Assembly (NCBI RefSeq): GCF_026017845.1
Contig: NZ_CP100416.1
Location: 8,485,416 to 8,549,415, forward strand
Source of the DNA: Amycolatopsis mediterranei
GTDB lineage: Bacteria > Actinomycetota > Actinomycetes > Mycobacteriales > Pseudonocardiaceae
DNA length: 64,000 nt
Direction of reading: 5' to 3'
This document shows positions 1 through 7,908 of this stretch, piece after piece. How positions within the stretch are numbered: the first letter of the stretch is position 1; each line of letters begins with the position of its first letter. The position numbers and the translations under genes were made by a program. The notes beneath the pieces are model-generated. The model did not search any database. It had not been told where the DNA came from and was given only the letters and a program-made list of their open reading frames with translations.

Positions 1-1053
1 ACCACGAATCCGTGGGATCCCGATCGGACGGCGGGCGGGTCGTCCGGTGGGTCGGCGGCGGCACTCGCGGCCGGGTTCGGTGCGCTGTCCATCGGCTCCG
101 ACCTCGCCGGCTCGCTGCGCACCCCCGCGCACTTCTGCGGCGTCCACGCGCACAAGCCGACACTCGGGCTGACCGCCAACCGTGGCATGGTCGCGCCCAC
201 CGAGCCCGCTTTGCCGGTCGATCTCGACCTCGCCGTCGTCGGTCCGATGGCGCGCAGTGCCCGGGATCTCACGCTCCTGCTCGACGTCATGGCCGGGCCG
301 GACCCGCTGACGCGAGGTGTGGCCTACGAGCTGGCGCTGCCGCCCGCCCGCCACGAGAGACTCGGCGACTTCCGGGTCCTGGTCCTCGACGAGCACCCGC
401 TCATCGCGACCGGGGCCGCCGTGCGGGCGGGCGTGCGCCGGGTGGCCGACGCGCTCGTCGACGGCGGTGCCCGCGTCGAACGGCACAGCCCGCTGCTGCC
501 CGATCTGACCGAAGCCGCAACGCTCTACATGCAGTTGCTGATTTCTGGGTCGGTGGCGCGGTTTCCCCTCGACACGGACGAGCAGCTGCGGACCCGCGTC
601 GCCGGGCTGAGCGCGGACGACGAGAACCTCGACGCCGTGCGGCTGCGCGCCCTGCTGTTCAGCCACCGCGACTGGCTCGCGGCGAACCACCGCCGGGAGG
701 TCCACCGCCACGGCTGGCGGCGGCTGTTCACCGAGTTCGACGCCGTCGTGTGCCCGATCACGCCGACGCCCGCGTTCCCGCACGACCACCACCCCAACCC
801 GATGGAACGGCGCATCGCCATCGACGGCGTCGAGTACCCCTACTTCGACCAGTTCGTCTGGGCCGGCCTGGCCACCATGCCCGGCCTGCCCGCCACCGCC
901 ATTCCCGCGGGCCGCTCCCCCGAGGGCCTGCCGGTCGGCGTGCAGCTCATCGGGCCGATGTTCGAAGACCGCACCCCGCTGCGGCTGGCCGAACTGCTCG
1001 AGCCGGCGACCGGCGGCTTCCGGGCACCGCAGCAGGGCGCCGAAGCCGGGTAG
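1..1053 (+). CDS. Amidase signature family hydrolase, C-terminal part (5' end outside window)
   Basis: The reading frame is open from base 1, so the gene starts upstream. The fragment begins TNPWDPDRTAGGSSGGSAAA, the glycine/serine-rich core of the amidase signature family, followed by GSDLAGSLR, where the second serine (fragment residue 38) matches the catalytic nucleophile. The catalytic lysine lies upstream and cannot be seen. The family hydrolyses amide bonds through a Ser-cisSer-Lys triad; the substrate cannot be told from this part. The C-terminal GLPATAIPAG and GLPVGVQLIGP segments are also typical. The gene is followed after 48 bases by a membrane protein gene on the same strand. The confident part is the family; the exact function (amidase, Asp/Glu-tRNA amidotransferase A-like or hydrolase of a xenobiotic amide) is open. 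Confidence 0.9.
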   Translation, partial: TTNPWDPDRTAGGSSGGSAAALAAGFGALSIGSDLAGSLRTPAHFCGVHAHKPTLGLTANRGMVAPTEPALPVDLDLAVVGPMARSARDLTLLLDVMAGPDPLTRGVAYELALPPARHERLGDFRVLVLDEHPLIATGAAVRAGVRRVADALVDGGARVERHSPLLPDLTEAATLYMQLLISGSVARFPLDTDEQLRTRVAGLSADDENLDAVRLRALLFSHRDWLAANHRREVHRHGWRRLFTEFDAVVCPITPTPAFPHDHHPNPMERRIAIDGVEYPYFDQFVWAGLATMPGLPATAIPAGRSPEGLPVGVQLIGPMFEDRTPLRLAELLEPATGGFRAPQQGAEAG

Positions 1054-1101
1054 TCAGGACACCCGGCCCGGCCGGTCGCCGGCGGCTGGCACACTCAGGC
1101 C

Positions 1102-1947
1102 GTGCTCCTCGGATACGTCCTCGCGGTGCTGGCCGCCGTCGCCTCGGGTAGTGGCTCCATCCTGGAGTCGGCCGGGGTCCGGCGGGCCGGTGCCTTCGGC
1201 GGCTCGCCCCAGGACCTCGTCGCGCTGCGCCGGCAGCCGCTCTACTTCCTCGGCGTGGGGGTGGACCTGCTCGGGTTCGTCTTCGCCGCCGCCGCGCTGC
1301 ACCGCCTGCCGCTGTTCCTGGTCCAGTCGGTGCTCGCGTTCAGTGTCGGCGTGACCGCGACGATCTCCGCGATCCTCGGCGTCCGGCTGGCCGGTGCCGG
1401 GTGGGCCGCGCTGGGGGTCGGGGCGACCGGGCTGGTCCTGCTCGGCCTGTCCGCGGACCCGGGCCCCGCGCGGGCGCTGCCGGCCGGCTGGAAGCTGCTG
1501 CTGGTGGGCGTGGCGGTGGTGATCGCGGCGATCGCGTTCACCGTCCAGCGCCGGGACGGCCGCTGGTCGCCGATCGTGCTCGGGTTCTGCGCCGGGCTGG
1601 GGTTCAGCGTCGTCGGGATCTCGGCGCGGACGCTCGACGCGTCCGGGCCGGTCTGGCACCTCGCCGTGGAGCCGGCGCTGTGGGCGATGATCGCCAACGG
1701 GCTCGTCGCGGCGGTGGCGTTCGCGATGGCGCTGCAACGCGGCCGGGCGACCGCCGTCACCGCCATCATGTTCACCACCAACACGGCCGTCTCCTCGCTC
1801 ATCGGCGTGGTGGTGCTGGACGACCGCGTCCGCGACGGCTTCACCGCCGCGGCCGCGGTGGGCTTCGTCCTGGCGGTCGCCGGAGCCATCGGCACGGCGC
1901 ACTACGCGGCCGCCCACCGGGTCGAGCCCAGCGCCTCCACCGCTTGA
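1102..1947 (+). CDS. EamA/DMT-type multispan membrane transporter
   Basis: This 281-residue protein is almost entirely hydrophobic, with about nine or ten predicted membrane segments starting at residue 3 (LLGYVLAVLAAVASG). The two-halves layout, and LQRGRATAVTAIMFTTNTA followed by a short loop and a last helix, resemble the drug/metabolite transporter superfamily. The GTG start directly precedes the first helix. A second protein of the same type opens the polysaccharide operon at 23396; the two share the LQRG-A-AV segment and a similar helix pattern, so they are paralogues. The substrate is unknown. The gene ends one base before the convergent dehydrogenase gene. Confidence 0.8.
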   Translation: MLLGYVLAVLAAVASGSGSILESAGVRRAGAFGGSPQDLVALRRQPLYFLGVGVDLLGFVFAAAALHRLPLFLVQSVLAFSVGVTATISAILGVRLAGAGWAALGVGATGLVLLGLSADPGPARALPAGWKLLLVGVAVVIAAIAFTVQRRDGRWSPIVLGFCAGLGFSVVGISARTLDASGPVWHLAVEPALWAMIANGLVAAVAFAMALQRGRATAVTAIMFTTNTAVSSLIGVVVLDDRVRDGFTAAAAVGFVLAVAGAIGTAHYAAAHRVEPSASTA

Positions 1948-1948
1948 G

Positions 1949-3034
1949 TCAAGCCCTCGGAGTCAAGACCGTCCGGTCGAAGGGTCCGCCGTGGGCGGCC
2001 GCGTGGGCCACCGCGTCGTTGACCCGGTCGAGGCCGAAGCGGGTGACGTCTTCGGGCGTGAGGTCCAGTGCGCCCGTCGCGACGAGCCGGATCATCCCGG
2101 CGTTCGCCGTGCGCGGGTACATCCACTGGCCGCGTACGGTCACCGAGTTGCGCATGATCCAGGGGTAGGGCAGGGCGAAGTCCGCGCCGCCGAGCATGCC
2201 GACGCCGCCCATCAGCACGACCCGCCCGTACTCGCGCACGGTCATGGCGGCGGCACGGGCCACCGAGCTGGGTGCCCGGGGCGGGAGGAGGTCGAGCACG
2301 AGGTCGATCGGGCCGACGGCGGCCGCGGCCATGGCCGCGCGGTCGCGGTCCTCGTCCCCGCTGAGCCCGACCGGGCTCACCCGGGCGCCGAACCGGCCGG
2401 CGAGCAGGTCGAGGGCGGCCCGGTTGCGGCCCGGGGCCACCACGTGCCCGGCCCCCATGGCGAGCGCGACGGCCACCGCGCTGCTGCCGAGGTTGCCGGT
2501 CGCCCCGCTGATCAGCACCGTCTCCCCGGCCGCGAGCCGGCCGGCCAGCAGCCCGCCGTAGGGAATGGTGTGCACCCCCAGCGCGGACCAGCGCGCGGGA
2601 TCGGCCGCGGCGCCGGCGGGCAGGGGGTGGACGTTCTCGGTGGGTACCCGCATCAGTTCGGCGAACGGCCCGTCGTGCAGGTACCGGGCCAGCCGGGCGC
2701 CACCATCACCGCGGGAGCTCCAGCCCTGCAGCGTGATGTCCGGGGTCAGGGCGTCGTCGCGGGCGCGCACCGTCGAGTCGCACCACACCAGGTCGCCCAC
2801 CGCGAGCTTGGTCGCGTCCGGTCCCACGTGGACCAGCCGGCCGATCCCGCCGACCCCCGGCACGACCGGTGGTTCCAGCGGATAGCGCCGCTGGCCGCTG
2901 AACACTTCGGCCGCGTACGGGGGCACGCAGGTGGCCAGCACCTCGACCAGCACCTCACCGGTGCCGGCTTCCGGGTCGGGGACGTCGTGCACCTCGAGCG
3001 GGGAGCCGAACGCGGTCAATGTCGCTGCACGCAT
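1949..3034 (-). CDS. Zinc-independent medium-chain alcohol dehydrogenase/quinone oxidoreductase-like protein
   Basis: 361 residues with the GroES-like N-terminal fold (LEVHDVPDPEAGTGEVLVEV, then VPGVGGIGRLVHVG) and a Rossmann NAD(P)-binding motif GATGNLGSSAVAVALAMGA near residues 177-195. The cysteine and histidine ligands of zinc-dependent enzymes are absent, which favours a quinone-oxidoreductase-like or enoyl-reductase-like NADPH enzyme. The ATG start has AGAAGGG a few bases upstream on the minus strand. The gene is divergent from a LysR regulator with only 91 bases between the start codons, the usual arrangement of a LysR regulator and its target. I infer that the regulator at 3126 controls it. 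The substrate is unknown. Confidence 0.85.
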   Translation of the reverse strand: MRAATLTAFGSPLEVHDVPDPEAGTGEVLVEVLATCVPPYAAEVFSGQRRYPLEPPVVPGVGGIGRLVHVGPDATKLAVGDLVWCDSTVRARDDALTPDITLQGWSSRGDGGARLARYLHDGPFAELMRVPTENVHPLPAGAAADPARWSALGVHTIPYGGLLAGRLAAGETVLISGATGNLGSSAVAVALAMGAGHVVAPGRNRAALDLLAGRFGARVSPVGLSGDEDRDRAAMAAAAVGPIDLVLDLLPPRAPSSVARAAAMTVREYGRVVLMGGVGMLGGADFALPYPWIMRNSVTVRGQWMYPRTANAGMIRLVATGALDLTPEDVTRFGLDRVNDAVAHAAAHGGPFDRTVLTPRA

Positions 3035-3112
3035 GGAAAACCCTTCTGTTTCGTCCTCTCCACGCTAGGGAGCGCGGAGGCATGCGGGAAGCGCTGATCC
3101 GACATCTCTGCT

Positions 3113-3127
3113 ATGCGTAGTAAGCAT
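3113..3127. promoter_or_regulatory. Candidate LysR-type operator (T-N11-A dyad) overlapping the regulator start
   Basis: The dyad ATGC-N7-GCAT contains the T-N11-A spacing recognised by LysR-family regulators and overlaps the ATG of the LysR gene at 3126. A site here would allow autorepression and control of the divergent dehydrogenase. Only one such dyad was seen in the 91-base gap, so this is a suggestion. Confidence 0.4.
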
Positions 3128-4025
3128 GGATGTGTCGAGCACGAGCCTCCGGGTGCTGTGCCGGATCGCCGAGTCGGGCAGCTTCACCGCGGCCGCCGCG
3201 GCGCTGGGCTACACGCAGTCCGCGGTCTCCCGCCAGGCGGCCGCCCTCGAACGCAGCCTCGGGGCCACCCTGTTCGAGCGGCGGACCGACGGGGTCCGGC
3301 TCACCCGGACCGGGCTGACCCTGCTGCGCCACGCGCGAGCGATCCTGGCGTCGGTCGACGCGGCCGAACGCGAACTGCTCGGGGCGGCTCCCCGCACGGA
3401 GGTGGTGCGGCTCGGGCTTGTCCCGAGCGCCGGGCCGGTGCTCCTGCCCGGCGCGCTCACCCGGCTCGCCGGGACCGCGCCGGGGATCCGGGTCACCACC
3501 CGCGAAGGCACCACGCCCGGCTTGGCCCGGGCGTTGCGCACCGGTTCGCTCGACCTCGCCGTGCTCACCTCCCGGCCCCCGCACCGGCCCCCGGACGGCG
3601 AGGCACCACGCCTGCACGTCACGACCGTCCAGGACACCGAACTCCTCGTCGCGGCACCGGCCACCGGCACGTTCGCGGGCCGCGCGTCCGTGCACGTCGA
3701 CGAACTGGTCGACGCACCCTGGATCGCCACGCCGTCATCGGGCGCGGAGCCGCTGCTCGGCGTCTGGCCGGGCCTGCCGGGGCGAGCGCGCGTCGTCCAC
3801 AGCGCCCGCGACTGGCTGACCAAACTGCACCTGGTCGCCGGCGGGTTCGGGGTCACCACGATCCCGGACGGCCTGGCGCCGGTCGTCCCGCCCGGCGTGA
3901 TTTCCCTGCGGGTGGAAGGCGCACCACCGGAGATCCGCCGGGTGCTCGTGGCCCGGCTTCCCGGTGCCGCCACACCGGCGGTCACCGCCGTCACCGCGGC
4001 GATCACCTCGGCCGCTCGACCGTGA
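3126..4025 (+). CDS. LysR-family transcriptional regulator
   Basis: 299 residues. The first 60 residues form the winged helix-turn-helix of the family: SFTAAAAALGYTQSAVSRQ followed by ALERSLGATLFER. The remainder (from about residue 85, VVRLGLVPSAGPVLLPGAL) fits the periplasmic-binding-protein-like effector domain, with a hydrophobic LDLAVLTSRP stretch typical of the first lobe. Length is normal for the family. It is divergent from the dehydrogenase at 1949-3034, probably its target. The effector is unknown. Confidence 0.93.
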   Translation: MDVSSTSLRVLCRIAESGSFTAAAAALGYTQSAVSRQAAALERSLGATLFERRTDGVRLTRTGLTLLRHARAILASVDAAERELLGAAPRTEVVRLGLVPSAGPVLLPGALTRLAGTAPGIRVTTREGTTPGLARALRTGSLDLAVLTSRPPHRPPDGEAPRLHVTTVQDTELLVAAPATGTFAGRASVHVDELVDAPWIATPSSGAEPLLGVWPGLPGRARVVHSARDWLTKLHLVAGGFGVTTIPDGLAPVVPPGVISLRVEGAPPEIRRVLVARLPGAATPAVTAVTAAITSAARP

Positions 4026-4052
4026 CGACGAGCGCGCGCATACGGCCATTTG

Positions 4053-4064
4053 GTTAACGCTAAC
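4053..4064. promoter_or_regulatory. LacI-family operator-like palindrome GTTAACGCTAAC (copy 1)
   Basis: The 12-mer has inverted GTTA/TAAC arms around a central CG, typical of LacI-family operators. An identical 12-mer is found at 18496-18507, 30 bases before the GH27 gene, which argues against chance. Here it lies about 245 bases upstream of the GH2 gene. Confidence 0.55.
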
Positions 4065-4254
4065 ACCGCATGGGGGACGCTGCGGACCCCGAGCGCGCAG
4101 CCTTTCGACGTCCTTCGACGGCGGCTGCCGCAGCGCCGTGCACCTCGCTGTACTGGATCTTCGTGCCCGAATCCGACGGGGGCGGCGCCTCGGAGGCGGC
4201 CCGGCCGATCGGTGAGCATGGCTCCCGCGTAGGCGAAATTCAAGGCTTCCGCCG

Positions 4255-4280
4255 CCGGAATGTGAGCGATAACATTCCGG
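4255..4280. promoter_or_regulatory. 26-bp LacI-type operator palindrome before the GH2 gene
   Basis: Perfect 9-bp arms CCGGAATGT and ACATTCCGG flank the centre GAGCGATA. The inner string TGTGAGCGATAACA closely resembles LacI-family operators, including the E. coli lac operator. It ends 27 bases before the ATG of the GH2 gene, a position suited to repression. The cognate regulator is not identified. Confidence 0.65.
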
Positions 4281-4307
4281 CCGTCAACGGAGATAGGGAG
4301 CCGCGTG

Positions 4308-7300
4308 ATGGGGCAACGAACTCAGCCGGCGTGGCGTCGCCGCTTCACCAGGTGGACGGCGACGGCCACCGCGGCGCTCGCCGTGGCCGGGGTGCAGGTG
4401 TGGTTCGCGGAGCCTGCCGCCGTCGCCCAGGCGGCCCCCGCGGCGGCTGCCACCGCCCCCGACGGGGTCGGCGCCGGCAACGGCGCGCTCGCGTCCGTCG
4501 ACCTGGCCGGGTCGTGGAGCTTCACCCCCGCCGGCCGGGCCGCCACCACGATCACCGTGCCCGGCGGCGGCTGGTACAAGCAGGGCTTCACCGACGTGAA
4601 CGAGGCGACGTACTCGCGCACGGTGACGGTGCCGAACACCGGGCAGCCGCAGTCCGCGTGGATCGAGTTCGGCGCGGTGAACCACGAGGCGACGCTGTCG
4701 GTGGACGGGCAGGCGGTCGCCACCCGGACCACCGCCTTCACGCCGTCGAACTTCGACATCTCCGCCTTCGCCGCCCCCGGCACCACCCACACGATCAGCG
4801 TGCACGTCAAGGGCCGCTACGCGCTGAAGAACGGCAGCCAGACCCTGGTTCCCGACGCCGCCAACTGGTCCGAGGCGATCCCCCAGGGCATCTACCGCTC
4901 GGCGGCCCTGCGCGTGTACCCGGCGGTGTACGTCAGCGACGCGTTCATCCGCACCTCCGTGGCCAACCGGACCCTCACCTACGACGTGTCCGTGACGAAC
5001 ACGTCCGGCAGCTCCCGGTCGGTGACGCTGTCCGGCGCACTCGCCCCGGACAACAGTGCGTCGTTCAGCTACCCGGCGCTGCCCGGCCGCACGGTCACCG
5101 TGGCGGCCCACTCGACCGCCAAGGTGACGGTCGGCCCGGTGGCGTGGAACCTCGGCACCGCCTCGTACTGGTGGCCGAACGTGCCCTACCGCGCCGGGTA
5201 CCGCGCCCAGCTGCACCGGCTCTCGGTGCACGCCACCACCGACGACGGCCGCACCAGTGACGCCACCTATCGGTTCGGGTTCCGGGAGAGCACCCAGAAC
5301 GGCGAGTACTACTCCCTCAACGGCGTGCGCGTGAACTACCGCGGCGACAGCCTGCAGGGCGCGGACTACGACCGGATCGACAACGGCGGCAAGGGCGACG
5401 CCTACGACACGCTGCCCGGTTTCCTGCCGCCGTCCACCGGAAACGGCGGCTGGCCGCAGGCGGTGGACAACTACCAGCGGCTCAACTACAACGTCGTCCG
5501 CATCCACCAGGAGCCGGCCAGCCCGTACATGCTCGACGTGGCCGACGAGATGGGCCTGATGGTCATCGACGAGACCGCGATCCGCGGCACCTGCAGCTGC
5601 CAGGACTTCGTCGCCGGGCACGACAACATGGTCGACCACGCCAAGGCACTGACCCTGCGCGACCGCAACCACCCCGGGATCATCCGCTGGAGCCAAAGCA
5701 ACGAGGCGGACATCAGCAGCTTCGACTCCGAGGCGTTCGAAAAGGACCTGTACGCGGCGATGAACGGCAACGACGGCACCCGGCCGGTCAGCGTCGACAC
5801 CGCTTGGAACACCAACCCGTACCCGAACATGCTGAACGGCAACTTCGCCGTGTACTCCCACTACATCGACGGCATCGGCACGTACGGCGAGGCACGCGCC
5901 GACCTGCCCGGCCGGCCCGACGGTGAGGGCGAGTACGTCTGGAACAGCTCGAACACCAAGCAGGGCTTCGAATGGTTCGCCACCGCGACCGCGGCCAAGC
6001 GCGCCAAGGACGCCAGCGACCTGCGCCCCTACACCCTGCTGTCCGGCTGGGCGAGCTTCGTGCCCGGCGTGCGGAGCACCGACTTCGTCCCCGAAGAGGG
6101 CGGCCACCCCGTCTACGGCGAGGACAACCTGACCGCCCCGTGGAGCAACCCGCAGCTCCAGCGGATCCAGGCCGCGTTCAACCCGGTCGCCGCGATCGAC
6201 CTGCCCTACTGGTCGGCCTCCGGCAAGTCGGACGCGAACGGCGCCTTCCCGCTGCCGCAGGCGGTGGACACCTACGCCTACAACAGCGCCGTCACCCGGA
6301 ACGTCACCGTCTTCAACGACGACTTCACCGGCACGTCCGTCACGCTCGGCTGGACGGCGCACCTCGACCAGCCCGACGGCGCGGTCGTCGCGTCCGGCAG
6401 CACCCCGCTCACCATTCCGCTCGGCTCCCGGGTCACCCAGCCGATCTCGTTCACCGCGCCGGCCGGCGGCTCCCGCGTGTACCTGACGCTGTCGACCGCG
6501 AAATCGGGCACCACCACGTTCACCGACAACGTCGAGTACCTCAACCTGGGCACCCCGACGACCAGTGTCGACGACGCCGGTTCGCCGGTGACCTACGCCG
6601 GCAGCTGGGGTCACGCGACCGGCGAGACCAGCCTGTACGCCGGCACCAACTCCTACAGTGACGTCGCGGGCGACACGGCGACGCTGAGCTTCACCGGTAC
6701 CGGCGTCACGCTGCACGCCGTGACCGCGCCGAGCCACGGCATCGTGGGCGTCTCCGTCGACGGTGGAGCCGAGGCGCTGGTGGACGAGTACTCGGCAACG
6801 CGCACCGGTGACGTCCCGGTCTGGTCCAGTCCCCGGCTCACCTCCGGCTCGCACACGATCCGCGTGCGCGTCACCGGCACCCAGCGCGCCGCTTCTTCGC
6901 ACGACTGGGGCACCATCGACCGCTTCGAGATCTCCAGCCGGCCAGTCGCGGGCACGAACTACCGCATCGTCAACCGGAACAGCGGCAAGCCGCTCGCCAT
7001 CGCCGGCGACGCGACCGGTGACGGGGCGTTGGCCGTTCAGCGGACCGGCGGCGGCGCCTGGACGGTCAAGGCGGCGCCCGGCGGTGCGTACACGCTGATC
7101 TACGTGCCCACCGGCAAGGCACTCGACGTCAACGGCTACGCCACGACGCTCGGGCTCCAGCTCCAGCAGTGGACGCCCAGCGGCGGCACCAACCAGCAGT
7201 GGTACCTGCAGCCCACCGGCGACGGGTACTTCGGCATCGTCAGCCACGACAGCGGACTGGCGGCGGACGACTACAACTGGGACGGCAGTGACGGTGCCAA

Positions 7301-7361
7301 GGTCGTGCAGTACACGGCCGGCACCGGCGCCAACCAGCAGTGGCAGCTCGTCCCCGCGTGA
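4308..7361 (+). CDS. Secreted GH2-family beta-glycosidase with C-terminal ricin-type lectin domain
   Basis: About 1017 residues. An N-terminal export signal (RRRFTRWTATATAALAVAG, then AQAAPAAA) is followed by the GH2 jelly-roll (LAGSWSFTPAG), an Ig-like domain and a TIM barrel. The catalytic acid/base fits Glu in IRWSQSNEAD near residue 466, and HPGIIRW is the usual GH2 context. Residues about 750-880 form a beta-rich, CBM-like domain (AGSWGHATGETSLYAG). Residues about 883-1017 form a ricin-type beta-trefoil with QQW repeats (TNQQWYL, ANQQWQL). The activity is probably exo-acting beta-galactosidase- or beta-glucuronidase-like; specificity is uncertain. AGGGAG sits 7 bases before ATG 4308; GTG 4305 is an alternative start. 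LacI-type palindromes precede the gene and a GC-rich hairpin follows it. Confidence 0.85.
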   Translation: MGQRTQPAWRRRFTRWTATATAALAVAGVQVWFAEPAAVAQAAPAAAATAPDGVGAGNGALASVDLAGSWSFTPAGRAATTITVPGGGWYKQGFTDVNEATYSRTVTVPNTGQPQSAWIEFGAVNHEATLSVDGQAVATRTTAFTPSNFDISAFAAPGTTHTISVHVKGRYALKNGSQTLVPDAANWSEAIPQGIYRSAALRVYPAVYVSDAFIRTSVANRTLTYDVSVTNTSGSSRSVTLSGALAPDNSASFSYPALPGRTVTVAAHSTAKVTVGPVAWNLGTASYWWPNVPYRAGYRAQLHRLSVHATTDDGRTSDATYRFGFRESTQNGEYYSLNGVRVNYRGDSLQGADYDRIDNGGKGDAYDTLPGFLPPSTGNGGWPQAVDNYQRLNYNVVRIHQEPASPYMLDVADEMGLMVIDETAIRGTCSCQDFVAGHDNMVDHAKALTLRDRNHPGIIRWSQSNEADISSFDSEAFEKDLYAAMNGNDGTRPVSVDTAWNTNPYPNMLNGNFAVYSHYIDGIGTYGEARADLPGRPDGEGEYVWNSSNTKQGFEWFATATAAKRAKDASDLRPYTLLSGWASFVPGVRSTDFVPEEGGHPVYGEDNLTAPWSNPQLQRIQAAFNPVAAIDLPYWSASGKSDANGAFPLPQAVDTYAYNSAVTRNVTVFNDDFTGTSVTLGWTAHLDQPDGAVVASGSTPLTIPLGSRVTQPISFTAPAGGSRVYLTLSTAKSGTTTFTDNVEYLNLGTPTTSVDDAGSPVTYAGSWGHATGETSLYAGTNSYSDVAGDTATLSFTGTGVTLHAVTAPSHGIVGVSVDGGAEALVDEYSATRTGDVPVWSSPRLTSGSHTIRVRVTGTQRAASSHDWGTIDRFEISSRPVAGTNYRIVNRNSGKPLAIAGDATGDGALAVQRTGGGAWTVKAAPGGAYTLIYVPTGKALDVNGYATTLGLQLQQWTPSGGTNQQWYLQPTGDGYFGIVSHDSGLAADDYNWDGSDGAKVVQYTAGTGANQQWQLVPA

Positions 7362-7369
7362 TCAAGCTC

Positions 7370-7405
7370 CCGGCCCGGCGTGCGTACCCCACCGCGCCGG
7401 GCCGG
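7370..7405 (+). terminator. GC-rich hairpin terminator after the GH2 gene
   Basis: Inverted 11-bp arms CCGGCCCGGCG (7370-7380) and CGCCGGGCCGG (7395-7405) start 9 bases after the GH2 stop codon. There is no T-tract, as is usual for actinomycete terminator hairpins. Confidence 0.55.
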
Positions 7406-7462
7406 TGACCACCAAGCGGACGGCCGGCCCGGCATCGGACACGACTGCCCGTTGACGGTGAC

Positions 7463-7777
7463 TCAGCGGCGGTTGACCTTCACGTCGTCCATGCAGGTCG
7501 AGCTGACCGTGAGATCGCGGTACGGATAGCCCTCGCGCTCGAGCAGCTCCATCGCCATCAACTCGGCTTGGTCGTGGGCTCGCTGCGTGGCGTCTTCGCC
7601 GGCCTCGACTTCCACCACCACGCGGTAGCTGAAGCCGCCCAGGTGCCGGCTGTACGCCAGCGCTCCCGTTTCGCTGAACACCAGGTCGGCAGCGCCGGCG
7701 TTGGCCAGGAGTTTCGCGCGGACGGCTTCCGTGGGCCGGTCGAACTTGCCACGGACCAGGACGCGGTAGGTCGGCAT
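7463..7777 (-). CDS. Small conserved protein resembling DUF6204
   Basis: 104 residues starting MPTYRVLVRGKFDRPTEAVR, with a central YSRHLGGFSYRVVVEVEAGED and a C-terminal YPYRDLTVSSTCMDD. This alternating strand/helix pattern, and the conserved 'RV-VRG-FD' opening, resemble the actinobacterial DUF6204 family, whose function is unknown. There is no signal peptide or membrane segment, so it is cytoplasmic. It sits alone between two plus-strand glycosidase genes and is divergent from the GH3 gene. The family assignment is from memory of the pattern and should be treated as probable only. Confidence 0.65.
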   Translation of the reverse strand: MPTYRVLVRGKFDRPTEAVRAKLLANAGAADLVFSETGALAYSRHLGGFSYRVVVEVEAGEDATQRAHDQAELMAMELLEREGYPYRDLTVSSTCMDDVKVNRR

Positions 7778-7908
7778 GCCGTCACGTTAGCGAGGCACGT
7801 CCCGGCGGGGAATCGGTTTTCCGCTGACGCTGCGGGTGGCCGGCCGGTGACTACGCTGGAACAGGCCTGACCGATCAGAGGAGATCGCCTCGCGAAAGGG
7901 TCCCCGCC

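Noticed and set aside
4255-4280. Vector contamination, because of similarity to the E. coli lac operator
   Set aside because: The outer arms (CCGGAATGT and its complement) and the high-GC flanks do not match E. coli, and the site sits naturally before a glycosidase gene.
4284-7247. A 987-codon open frame antisense to the GH2 gene
   Set aside because: It is a shadow caused by high third-position GC; the product is rich in Arg, Gly and Val without domains, whereas the plus strand encodes clear GH2 and lectin motifs.
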